A stretch of 64,000 nucleotides of DNA from positions 992,001-1,056,000 of the forward strand of contig NZ_JBHUIO010000002.1 of the NCBI RefSeq assembly GCF_042682745.1. Direction: 5' to 3'. The translations under genes were made by a program, and so were the position numbers. Positions within the stretch are counted from its first letter, which is position 1. Every line of letters starts with the position of its first letter. Positions 7,722-14,444 of the stretch are shown one piece after another. The notes beneath the pieces were generated by a model. The model was not told the DNA's origin. It did not search any database and saw only the letters and a program-made list of their open reading frames with translations. The DNA is from Tumebacillus_A lipolyticus (GTDB taxonomy: Bacteria > Bacillota > Bacilli > Tumebacillales > Tumebacillaceae).

Positions 7722-8603
7722 CTAGCGCAGACCGCTCATCTGTTCCAGCTGCAAAAGAATCGCCATGATGTCTTCTTCTCCATGTCCGTTCGCTTTGGCG
7801 GCGACAAACGTCTGATGGGCTGCTGCTGTCGCGGGCAAAGCGGTTTCGCTCTTGCGGGCCGCTTCGAGAGCCAGCCCAAAATCTTTCTCCATGTGCTTGA
7901 GCGCAAAAGCTGCCTGATACTGATCTGCCAAGATGTTTTGCGTTTTGAGCGCGACGATCGGTGACGCACAGGCGGTTGTGCCGATCATCTCCAGCAGCGT
8001 CGCGCGATCGAGCCCCGCTTTCGCTCCGAGCACCAGCGCTTCGGAGAGGCCTTGCAAGCTGATGCCGAGCAGCATGTTGATCGCCAGCTTCGCGCTCGCT
8101 CCTGCCCCGTTCGGGCCGAAGTAGAACGCTTTTTTCCCGAGCACCTCAAAGATCGGCACGTGCTGATCGAACGAGTTGCGATCACCGCCGACGAGGATGA
8201 CCAGCGTCCCATCGGTGGCCGGTTTGACCGAACCTGAGACGGGCGCATCGAGGAACTGAACCCCTTTTTCCAAAAGCTGCGCCGCCGCGTTGCGCGACAT
8301 GTCTGGTGCGACCGTGCTCATGTCGATCACCGTCTGTCCTGCGCGAACGCCTGCCAACACGCCAGACTCGCCTGCCAACACCGCCTGAAGCGCATCAGCA
8401 TCGGACACCATCGTGATGACCAGCTCAACCTGTTCGGCCAGCTCTTTCGGGGAGCTGGCCAGCTTCGCCCCCTGCTCGACCAAAGGAGCTGCATTGCCCG
8501 CCGTGCGGTTGTACACCGTGACCTCATATCCTGCCTTCAGCAGGTTGCTGACCATCGGTCGACCCATGTTGCCGAGGCCGATCCAGCCAATCGTTGGTTT
8601 CAT
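7722..8603 (-). CDS. NAD(P)-dependent beta-hydroxyacid dehydrogenase
   Basis: This 293-residue protein belongs to the 3-hydroxyisobutyrate dehydrogenase / tartronate-semialdehyde reductase family. The Rossmann nucleotide-binding motif is GWIGLGNMGRPMVSNLL at the N-terminus. The substrate-binding signature DAPVSGSVKPATDGTL is near residue 120, and the catalytic lysine is in GAGASAKLAINMLL near residue 170. All key residues are intact. It starts one base after the nadE stop (TGAGATG), so it is translationally coupled to nadE. The physiological substrate cannot be told from sequence; glyoxylate/succinic-semialdehyde-type reductases share this pattern. Confidence 0.9.
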   Translation of the reverse strand: MKPTIGWIGLGNMGRPMVSNLLKAGYEVTVYNRTAGNAAPLVEQGAKLASSPKELAEQVELVITMVSDADALQAVLAGESGVLAGVRAGQTVIDMSTVAPDMSRNAAAQLLEKGVQFLDAPVSGSVKPATDGTLVILVGGDRNSFDQHVPIFEVLGKKAFYFGPNGAGASAKLAINMLLGISLQGLSEALVLGAKAGLDRATLLEMIGTTACASPIVALKTQNILADQYQAAFALKHMEKDFGLALEAARKSETALPATAAAHQTFVAAKANGHGEEDIMAILLQLEQMSGLR

Positions 8604-8604
8604 C

Positions 8605-9420
8605 TCAGTTCGTACCTCCCGGATAGACAGGCTGTCGCAACATCGGCATCAGATTGCGCTTGTGGGCGCTGAGCTTGTACAGGCGATCGATCTTCGCGAT
8701 CGTCTCCAGGTCGCCTTCTCCCGTGCAGAGGTACGTGTCCAGATCGCGATAGGTGAGGCCGAGCTCCGCTTCGTCTGTGTGACCCTCCCACAGGTCGGCA
8801 CTCGGCGGCTTGATCAGCAACGGTTCTGGCATGCTGAGGTGCTTGGCCAGCAGATAGATCTCCGCTTTGACCAGATCGCCGAGCACCGAAAAATCACCAG
8901 CCGCATCGCCATATTTCGTCTCATAGCCGACCGCCGTCTCCGACCAGTTGCATGTATTGGCGACGCGATAGCCGAGCAAGGCTGCCATCCAATATTCGGC
9001 GTTCTTGCGAAAGCGCGGCTTGAGGTTGCCCTTGACCAGCGGGTTGTCCTGTCCAATCTGCAGCTCTGCTGGCAGCGCGTCCGCACAGCGGGTCATCTCG
9101 ATGTGGAACTGGTTGACGATCGCGGAGAAGTCGACTTCTAGCAGCCTGATTCCATATGTATCGGCGACAAGCTTGGCATCTCGATGGTGCACAGAGCTCG
9201 ATTCTGCGCCCATCCACAGGGCGACCACGCGCTCTGAGCCCAATGCGCGAGCAGCGAGCGCGGCTGTCACAGCCGAGTCGATCCCACCGGACAGGCCGAG
9301 CACGACGCCCTGCCCACCTGTGCCGATCACCTGCTCGCGAACGAACGCTTCTCGCTTGCCGATCTCTTCTTGTATTCTCACTTCAAACTGCTGTAGGTGC
9401 TGCTCCATGCGCAAACTCAT
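8605..9420 (-). CDS. nadE: NH3-dependent NAD+ synthetase
   Basis: NadE amidates nicotinic acid adenine dinucleotide to NAD+ with ATP and ammonia. The 271-residue length matches the single-domain, ammonia-dependent form of Bacillus, without a glutaminase domain. The PP-loop motif VLGLSGGIDSAVTAAL is near residue 40, and NWSETAVGYETKYGDAAGDF and PPSADLWEGHTDEAELG are family signatures. The ATG at 9420 lies 11 bases after AAAGGAG. An in-frame GTG at 9429 would be too close to it. The gene is paired with a hydroxyacid dehydrogenase. nadD, which feeds this step, is at 27258-27869. Confidence 0.94.
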   Translation of the reverse strand: MSLRMEQHLQQFEVRIQEEIGKREAFVREQVIGTGGQGVVLGLSGGIDSAVTAALAARALGSERVVALWMGAESSSVHHRDAKLVADTYGIRLLEVDFSAIVNQFHIEMTRCADALPAELQIGQDNPLVKGNLKPRFRKNAEYWMAALLGYRVANTCNWSETAVGYETKYGDAAGDFSVLGDLVKAEIYLLAKHLSMPEPLLIKPPSADLWEGHTDEAELGLTYRDLDTYLCTGEGDLETIAKIDRLYKLSAHKRNLMPMLRQPVYPGGTN

Positions 9421-9475
9421 CTTCTGCACTGTCTCCTTTACGCAAACGTGTTGGCTTTATTGTATCACAGTGCAA

Positions 9476-9506
9476 CAAAAATGGCTGTCGCATTTACGAC
9501 AGCCAT
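9476..9506 (-). terminator. Terminator at the end of the permease remnant
   Basis: On the minus strand ATGGCTGTCG / CGACAGCCAT forms a 10-bp stem followed by TTTTTG. It overlaps the last codons of the truncated permease, so the remnant kept its operon terminator. Confidence 0.85.
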
Positions 9507-9784
9507 CTGCGGGCCACAAGCCCATCGCGAGGTGAAAAAAGGATGATGAGCAAAAACTGCAGACCGGCGACAGACACCATCGCACCGGCGATCGAAGCGT
9601 TGAGCGCAGCCGCCAGATAATAGCCGAGCACCGCAGACAACACCCCGAAGAGCATCGACAGCAGAAGCATCGCGACCAAGCGATCGGTCAAAAGATAGTT
9701 AGCAAAAAAATCATTGTTTCCCACATCTAAAAAAGTTTCCTTATAACAACTTTGGTATATGATGTGTTTGTTGGGCACAGTCAC
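9494..9784 (-). pseudogene. C-terminal remnant of a Mn/Zn ABC transporter permease
   Basis: The frame encodes 96 residues, but only the last 66 or so (positions 9494-9694) look like a protein family. LLTDRLVAMLLLSMLFGV, then AALNASIAGAMVSVAG and LIILFSPRDGLVARR match the last two helices of ABC-3 type permeases (MntD/TroD/ZnuB family). The full permease is about 280 residues, so roughly three quarters are missing. The first 30 residues look like non-coding sequence read through. No ATP-binding or solute-binding partner genes are nearby. It may be a deletion scar of an mnt/znu operon. It could conceivably be expressed as a short membrane peptide. Confidence 0.7.
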
Positions 9785-9792
9785 TACTTTTC

Positions 9793-9828
9793 AAAAAAAA
9801 CCGCCGACCCTTTCAGGCCAGCGGTTTT
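9793..9828 (-). terminator. Terminator of the ferredoxin gene
   Basis: On the minus strand AAAACCGCTGGCC and GGGTCGGCGGTTTT pair with a short loop and run into a T-rich tail. Confidence 0.85.
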
Positions 9829-9838
9829 GTCTGTTCGA

Positions 9839-10054
9839 TTAGTCTTCCCACTTAACGGATTCGGTCGGGCAGCCGTCTTTCGCATCGAGAGCGTCAGACA
9901 GGAACTCTTCCGGAACATCAACGTAGCCTTCAAGGCCGCCTTCCAGCTTTACGAATGCGTAGCCGTCGTCATCAGACTCGTATACATCCGGGCAAGTGCT
10001 GTAGCAAGCACCGCAAGCGATGCAGGTATCTTTGTCAACAAAAGTTTTAGCCAT
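9839..10054 (-). CDS. fer: Single [4Fe-4S] ferredoxin
   Basis: This is a 71-residue acidic cytoplasmic electron carrier of the Bacillus Fer type. The cluster ligands are in DKDTCIACGACYSTCP and in the C-terminal DGCPTESVKW. CxxCxxC plus the distal CP supply four ligands. There is an extra Cys (the CP of YSTCP) at a position where, as I recall, B. subtilis Fer has none, so a fifth cysteine is present. The ATG at 10054 was chosen from AAGGAGTG 9 bases upstream; a GTG four codons earlier overlaps that site. Two promoters precede it, the distal one carrying a Fur box. Confidence 0.93.
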   Translation of the reverse strand: MAKTFVDKDTCIACGACYSTCPDVYESDDDGYAFVKLEGGLEGYVDVPEEFLSDALDAKDGCPTESVKWED

Positions 10055-10088
10055 GACAATACACACTCCTTCTTATCTTCTGTGGTAG

Positions 10089-10117
10089 ATTATAAACCAA
10101 ATCTGAGCAACGTGCAA
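10089..10117 (-). promoter_or_regulatory. Proximal SigA-type promoter of fer
   Basis: TTGCAC (10112-10117) and TATAAT (10089-10094) are separated by 17 bases on the minus strand. This gives a short leader of about 30 bases to the ferredoxin start. Confidence 0.75.
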
Positions 10118-10229
10118 TCCAAACCAACACAGAAATCCCCTTTCCTAGTGTGTCACAAATAGGCAGGAGTGAAACCTAGTAAGGAGTAGGTCTTGAAAAC
10201 TTCTATTTTCAGCATTTTTTAGCAGTTTC

Positions 10230-10239
10230 GGAGTGTGTA
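10230..10239 (-). promoter_or_regulatory. Leader segment complementary to the fer ribosome binding site
   Basis: The minus-strand RNA would read UACACACUCC. This is perfectly complementary to GGAGUGUGUA at 10060-10069, the Shine-Dalgarno region of fer. Only a transcript from the distal promoter contains it. A further ACTCCTT match (near 10181-10190) lies downstream. Pairing is an inference from complementarity. Confidence 0.4.
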
Positions 10240-10254
10240 GTTGTAGTATAACAC

Positions 10255-10283
10255 ATAATACAGAGATTGAGAATCATTTTCAA
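10255..10283 (-). promoter_or_regulatory. Distal promoter with overlapping Fur box
   Basis: TTGAAA (10278-10283) and TATTAT (10255-10260) are 17 bases apart on the minus strand. The 15-mer TGAGAATCATTTTCA at 10268-10282 overlaps the -35 box and spacer. It matches the Fur 7-1-7 consensus at 13 of 15 positions, with the two mismatches placed symmetrically. A transcript would start about 195 bases before fer. Repression by iron-loaded Fur is inferred. Confidence 0.65.
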
Positions 10284-10315
10284 CGAAAAAATTTGTCCAT
10301 CCCCCTTCCACTTTT

Positions 10316-10909
10316 CTACAAGTCTTGGTTTGTCCAAGCGTTCAAGCGGTAGGTCCCATCCTTGAGCACTTCCACCTCATACGTGGAGATGTGCGCACCG
10401 TACAATTGATCTTCCAGATGTTTCTGAACGATCTGCCAGGCCCATCTGTTGATCTTCGTAAACGTTGCCTCTGCCGTCCCCGCGAACTGTCCCTTATAGC
10501 CGCCTTTGGCAATCAGCATCACTTTTTTTGCGCCGCTCGCTCCCTGCTCCTTGTAAAACTCTGCTGTCAACGCCTTGGCCAGCGGCAGCGAATAGCCTTT
10601 CTTCCGCAGTCGCTCGGTCACTTCTGCAAGCGACGACACATCTTGTACCACCCCATCGTCGCTGGTTGGCAGCACATAGCCTGCTTTCGGTTCGGTCAGA
10701 CGAGTGAGCTTTTCACGAATTTCCTGCTTCGTCTCCTCATCCGTTTTGACCGCATCCTGCGGTGGATTGGACGTTTCGCCTCCCACCTGCGCTTTCGTCT
10801 CCTGTGGTGGTGTTGGTGGTGTTGGTGGTGTCACAGGCTGTTCGACCTGTTGTGAACATCCGACGAACAGCAGGGACGCCACCGACAAGGCGAGGATATT
10901 GATGCGCAT
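10316..10909 (-). CDS. Putative lipoprotein of unknown function
   Basis: This 197-residue protein has a lipoprotein signal peptide: MRINILALSVASLLFVGC, with the lipobox LFVGC and the modified Cys at 18. It is followed by a proline-rich linker (PPTPPTPPQE). The remaining 140 residues are soluble and contain a repeat-free domain with GYSLPLAKALTAEFYKEQ and ATFTKINRWAWQIVQKHLEDQLYGAHI. I do not recognise the family. It is expected on the outer face of the membrane. The start at 10909 is set by AAGGGGG 7 bases upstream. It is the second gene after the small secreted peptide on the same strand, but a hairpin separates them. Confidence 0.75.
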   Translation of the reverse strand: MRINILALSVASLLFVGCSQQVEQPVTPPTPPTPPQETKAQVGGETSNPPQDAVKTDEETKQEIREKLTRLTEPKAGYVLPTSDDGVVQDVSSLAEVTERLRKKGYSLPLAKALTAEFYKEQGASGAKKVMLIAKGGYKGQFAGTAEATFTKINRWAWQIVQKHLEDQLYGAHISTYEVEVLKDGTYRLNAWTNQDL

Positions 10910-10977
10910 GATCCAGCCCCCTTCTGTTTTTAGTACATACTTATGCAAGGCTGTACAAAAAAGAGTACATGCACATC

Positions 10978-11012
10978 AAAAGAGACCACAGCTCGAAAGC
11001 GGCAGTCTCTTC
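10978..11012 (-). terminator. Terminator after the small secreted peptide gene
   Basis: On the minus strand AAGAGAC / GTCTCTT pair around an inner GCT-TTCG-AGC tetraloop stem, followed by TTTT. Confidence 0.65.
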
Positions 11013-11029
11013 ATCATGTTTCGTATCGG

Positions 11030-11191
11030 TCATCGATGCATCTGCAGGCGTTTGATCGTCTGCCATTGATCAAAATTGTGGTGCTTCCCTGCCGTCTGCC
11101 CATTTTCTTGGTTCGGTTGATCGGCGAGCGCCGGGGTTGCGGGCGCGAGGAGCAGGACAAAAGCGGCGAGCGGCAACAGTCTTTTTTTCAT
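11030..11191 (-). CDS. Small secreted peptide
   Basis: This is a 53-residue protein. Residues 1-23 form a classical signal peptide (MKKRLLPL, hydrophobic core, PALA cleavage site). The mature part would be about 30 hydrophilic residues (DQPNQENGQTAGKHH, then NFDQWQTIKRLQMHR). The start at 11191 follows GGAGGA by 8 bases. A longer in-frame start would place that site inside the gene. There is no Cys and no recognisable family. The short, polar mature peptide could be a signalling or matrix peptide, but nothing proves this. Confidence 0.6.
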   Translation of the reverse strand: MKKRLLPLAAFVLLLAPATPALADQPNQENGQTAGKHHNFDQWQTIKRLQMHR

Positions 11192-11267
11192 CGGCGTCAT
11201 CCTCCGGATGGTTTCTGCTCTTAGCATGCCCAACATCGCATGACAAAAAACACCATCCTCTTCCCTA

Positions 11268-12602
11268 TCAGGGGAGAGCTTTCACCTTGACCTGATCGCC
11301 GAGACGCACGTCTCCTGTACTGGAGCGAATCACCTGAAACTCGTAGCTCGATCGCTCGACGAGGATCGCGCCACTCTGATCTTTGCGCTCCACACGGACC
11401 ATGATCTTGAGCAGGTCATCCCTGCGCTCCATCAGATAGACCTCACCAAAATTGTGGATCGCACCTTTCGCTTTCTGATCGGCCAGATAGGCGATCGCCT
11501 TCCGCTCGATCAGTTCGGCGTTGTGCGGCTGGATCACCCGCGAGATCTGTGTCGGCTGCCAAAAACCATCGCTCGACTCCTTCAACAGGATCTGATATTT
11601 GTGATCATCCTGCGTGACGGTCACCACGCTCAGCTCGTTCGATTGGGAGACGATCGCAGTCGGTGCAAAGCCCAACTCCTTGAGCGAGTGCACGACCACC
11701 TGATAAGGATCTTTCGCCCACGTCTGGCTGCTCGGGTCCGCCTTGTGCGCATTGGTGATCGCCCGGCTGATGTTCAGATCGAGCGGGCCGGAGATCGGCG
11801 TGAGGTTGACCTTCGCCCTTTCGATCACATTCCCCTGTTCGTCTGTGAACGTGACCGTCTTCTCGCCACCGCCCTGATCGCCGAGACCTGCGATCCCATA
11901 GATGCGAACATCGCTCCCGTCCCGCTTCTCCACCTGTCGATCTGGGGCGACGACGACCGTCACGTTGTCACCATCCACCTTCACATCGGTCGGCCTGGAG
12001 TCGACCGTCACGACGACAACCCCGTTCTGCGCCGAGCTGAGGGTGGCATCGCCCACCTTGGTCGCCTCGACTTTGACCCCCGTCTGATCCCGCACTTTGT
12101 CCAGCTCGTTCTTCGAGACGGCGACGACCTGTACAGCAGGCTTTTCCTTGACCGTCTCCTGCGTGATCAGCTTCGTCTCCGGGCGATTGCCTTCCGCTGT
12201 GATCGCCAGCCGCTCCTCCGGTGCCGGCTGTTGCACGACCGGACTCTGCTCCACTTCGATGTTCTCCGGTCGGCTGGGGCTGAACAGACCCCAGAAGTCA
12301 GACAGGCTGACCGCCAGAACCAGCGCTGCGGCCGCCGTGATCCCCGGCCAGAAAAACCGGGGCAGCCTACGCTTTTTCTCCAACACCTGTGGTAAATCTG
12401 GCTCCATCAGCTTCACAAAGCTCTTCTCTGGCATCGCTTTCGGCAGGTTGCCAAACAGGTCTGCCAATCGTTTATAATCTTCCCATTCCCGGCGGCAATC
12501 GTCACATGAAGCGATGTGCGACTTCAAAAGCACAAGCTCTTGTGAAGTGAGATCCCCGTCGATCTCGCGCTGAATCAGCTCGCGAAAGCTATCATGCGTC
12601 AT
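11268..12602 (-). CDS. Anti-sigma factor with zinc-finger (ZAS/zf-HC2) domain
   Basis: This 444-residue membrane anti-sigma factor is paired with the preceding ECF sigma. The N-terminal ZAS motif HIASCDDC (H-x3-C-x2-C) is at about residues 28-35. One transmembrane helix lies near 85-105 (FFWPGITAAAALVLAVSL). The large extracytoplasmic region (about 330 residues) includes a long Val/Asp-rich, beta-type stretch that I do not recognise. The start at 12602 follows GGAGGTGATC and overlaps the sigma gene by 11 bp. It probably holds the sigma factor at the membrane until envelope stress; the stimulus is unknown. Confidence 0.88.
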   Translation of the reverse strand: MTHDSFRELIQREIDGDLTSQELVLLKSHIASCDDCRREWEDYKRLADLFGNLPKAMPEKSFVKLMEPDLPQVLEKKRRLPRFFWPGITAAAALVLAVSLSDFWGLFSPSRPENIEVEQSPVVQQPAPEERLAITAEGNRPETKLITQETVKEKPAVQVVAVSKNELDKVRDQTGVKVEATKVGDATLSSAQNGVVVVTVDSRPTDVKVDGDNVTVVVAPDRQVEKRDGSDVRIYGIAGLGDQGGGEKTVTFTDEQGNVIERAKVNLTPISGPLDLNISRAITNAHKADPSSQTWAKDPYQVVVHSLKELGFAPTAIVSQSNELSVVTVTQDDHKYQILLKESSDGFWQPTQISRVIQPHNAELIERKAIAYLADQKAKGAIHNFGEVYLMERRDDLLKIMVRVERKDQSGAILVERSSYEFQVIRSSTGDVRLGDQVKVKALP

Positions 12603-13128
12603 CTTGATCACCTCCATAGAACAGCGTTTTCAGCTTCTCTCGTCCTCGAAACAGTCGCGTCTTCACCTGCGCTTCTGTCAGTTCCAAAACTTCTGCAATC
12701 TCCAAATAGGACATCTCATGAACATGGCGCAACACGACCACCTCCCGATAATTGCTCGGCAGGGCGGCGATCGCCTTCTGCAGATGTTCCTCTGTCAGCT
12801 TCCATTCGATCTGCTGTTCGACCGACGATTCGCTCGACTGCATCGCTTCGTCCAGTTCCACGACGGTCAACCGCTTCTTGCGGAGCTGTTGACGGAACGT
12901 GTTGACGACGACGCGGTGAATCCAGCCGCGCAGCGACCCTTGTCCTTGGTACTGTCCTAGCGAACGGCAGACTTTCCAAAGGCTTTCTTGCGTGATGTCT
13001 TCGGCGTCCGCCTTTTTGCCGGTCAGGTAGTATGCCGTCTGATAGATAAACGGTTCGACCGTACGCAAAAACCGGGACAGCGCATCCGGGCTACTGAGCG
13101 CGTCTGCCACGATATCCTTATCTTGCAT
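12592..13128 (-). CDS. ECF-family RNA polymerase sigma factor
   Basis: This 178-residue sigma-70 family factor of the extracytoplasmic function type contains only regions 2 and 4. Region 2 (residues 20-90) includes AYYLTGKKADAEDITQESLWKV, and region 4 (about 110-170) has LPSNYREVVVLRHVHEMSYLEIAEVL as its helix-turn-helix. The start follows GAGGAGG by 8 bases. The gene precedes and overlaps its anti-sigma gene, the standard arrangement. A GAAAC motif lies about 50 bases upstream, but the spacing to a CGTA motif (about 20) is too long for me to claim an autoregulated ECF promoter. Confidence 0.94.
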   Translation of the reverse strand: MQDKDIVADALSSPDALSRFLRTVEPFIYQTAYYLTGKKADAEDITQESLWKVCRSLGQYQGQGSLRGWIHRVVVNTFRQQLRKKRLTVVELDEAMQSSESSVEQQIEWKLTEEHLQKAIAALPSNYREVVVLRHVHEMSYLEIAEVLELTEAQVKTRLFRGREKLKTLFYGGDQDDA

Positions 13129-13233
13129 ACGTCTTCCTCCTCATATAGTACGATGTCTCAACTCGGATAAAAGTTTCGCTTGATGTATCAATTCCGCACG
13201 ACCGATCGTTCTCCTGCCAAGTTATAACAATGC

Positions 13234-13262
13234 AAAAACCCTCCGGTCGAAAACGCGGAGGG
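13234..13262 (-). terminator. Terminator of the 13278-14002 gene pair
   Basis: On the minus strand CCCTCCG / CGGAGGG forms a 7-bp stem with a 10-base loop, followed by TTTTT. Confidence 0.82.
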
Positions 13263-13277
13263 TCATCTATCGCTCGA

Positions 13278-13499
13278 TCAATGCAATTGTTGGTTCGATT
13301 CGGCAAGCAGCTCTTGAATGCGCTTCGTCTCCGCGTCAACCGGGTTGTAGCCGGTTGGGCGAATCACTTCCCAGCGTGGAAAGAGCTCCCGCCGCACCAT
13401 CTGCCCGTGCGTCAGATGTTCAGGCTGCATCCGAAACAGCTGATGCAGCGCCGATTCGTCGAAGTGACTAGGCGTTCGTTCCGGCGGCAGCTTGCTCAT
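13278..13499 (-). CDS. Hypothetical protein, coupled to upstream gene
   Basis: This is a 73-residue hydrophilic protein of unknown function (MSKLPPERTPSHFDES...). It contains a central RRELFPRWEVIRPTGYNPVD segment and a helical C-terminus. There is no signal peptide and no cysteine. Its ATG overlaps the previous stop as ATGA, so it is translated with the 168-residue gene before it, and the pair ends at a terminator. The coupling suggests the two products act together. Confidence 0.65.
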   Translation of the reverse strand: MSKLPPERTPSHFDESALHQLFRMQPEHLTHGQMVRRELFPRWEVIRPTGYNPVDAETKRIQELLAESNQQLH

Positions 13500-14002
13500 G
13501 CGCCACCCCAGGTGACCAGATCATCCGCTTCGCTGTCGCTCGCCGCTTCACGATCATACCCGCCCACTCGCATCAGCGTGACCAGCAGTTCGGCCAGGTC
13601 GTGCGTCGCCGAGTTCGGATTGTCTGTCGGGTGATCGAGCGGCAGCCGGCGCTCCCCTCTGATCACATACGTTTCCCTTCCGGCATGACCGACCGGCGTC
13701 AGCAGCGAGATCGAGTGTACATGACCTGTTCCCTGCACATCGCGCACGATCTCTTCGTCTCGACGCTTGTTCAAGTTCGGCACATGAACCAAAAAGGAGA
13801 TGTGCACCTCTTCGCCCGCCTGTTCGATGTCCAGATCGCACCACGGGCTGGACTCATCGAGCAGATCGAGGCGCGAGCGGATCAGCGTGCTCAAGTCGCC
13901 GCTCACCGAGCCGAGCGGCATCTCCAGCCGAGAGCGAACGATGGTGACAGGGGCCAGCTCATCGAGGATATCGATCATCATCTTGACCCAAGTTTCATAC
14001 AT
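13496..14002 (-). CDS. Hypothetical protein
   Basis: This is a 168-residue soluble protein I do not recognise. The N-terminal 45 residues look helical and beta mixed (MYETWVKMMIDILDELAPVTI). The middle has beta-strand character (EVHISFLVHVPNLNKRRDEEIV), and the C-terminus is acidic. The start follows GGGGGAG by about 8 bases. It is the first gene of a two-gene unit. No catalytic motif is evident. Confidence 0.65.
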   Translation of the reverse strand: MYETWVKMMIDILDELAPVTIVRSRLEMPLGSVSGDLSTLIRSRLDLLDESSPWCDLDIEQAGEEVHISFLVHVPNLNKRRDEEIVRDVQGTGHVHSISLLTPVGHAGRETYVIRGERRLPLDHPTDNPNSATHDLAELLVTLMRVGGYDREAASDSEADDLVTWGGA

Positions 14003-14114
14003 GAAAGAAAGCTCCCCCTTTTCAACCCAGATAGGTATAGCCTCAGTATCTTTCTTGGCGATCCCCTCTATGCGAAGAAATGGGCGGGACTTTCTGGATC
14101 GACTGCGATCCGAT

Positions 14115-14372
14115 CTATTTGCGGCTGTGCACCAACTTGAAACGCTCTTTGCGCAGTTTGCGCTCCGTGTCCTCCTGATTGCTGATCAGCTGATCGGCTC
14201 GCCCGCGCAACAGCTCTCTGATTCCGTCGATCTGCTCGACAGCGACTGTCAAGTCTACAAACGACCGAATAAACTTGCCAGTCTCAAGCTTCAGAACCTC
14301 ATGGCGCTGTTCGGCGATCCGTTTTGTCAGCTCTTGCAGCTCTGTGATCTGCTGTTCGACGCTCTGTTTCAT
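14115..14372 (-). CDS. Small coiled-coil protein
   Basis: This is an 85-residue, strongly helical, charged protein (QQITELQELTKRIAEQRHEV and QIDGIRELLRGRADQLISNQ). Heptad-like spacing predicts a coiled coil over most of its length. There is no membrane segment. The start follows AAGGGTG by 8 bases. It sits between comEC and the two hypothetical genes, all on the same strand. The function is unknown; structural or DNA/cell-wall scaffolding roles are only guesses. Confidence 0.6.
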   Translation of the reverse strand: MKQSVEQQITELQELTKRIAEQRHEVLKLETGKFIRSFVDLTVAVEQIDGIRELLRGRADQLISNQEDTERKLRKERFKLVHSRK

Positions 14373-14444
14373 CGCGGCACCCTTCCCCAGTCTCCGATCT
14401 TTCCTGTTAGCGTACGACGATTCCGCCTGTCGATCAATCCTCTA

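Noticed and set aside
13150..13180. ECF-type autoregulatory promoter upstream of the sigma factor gene
   Set aside because: A GAAAC motif and a CGTA motif exist, but the 20-base spacing is too long for ECF promoters.
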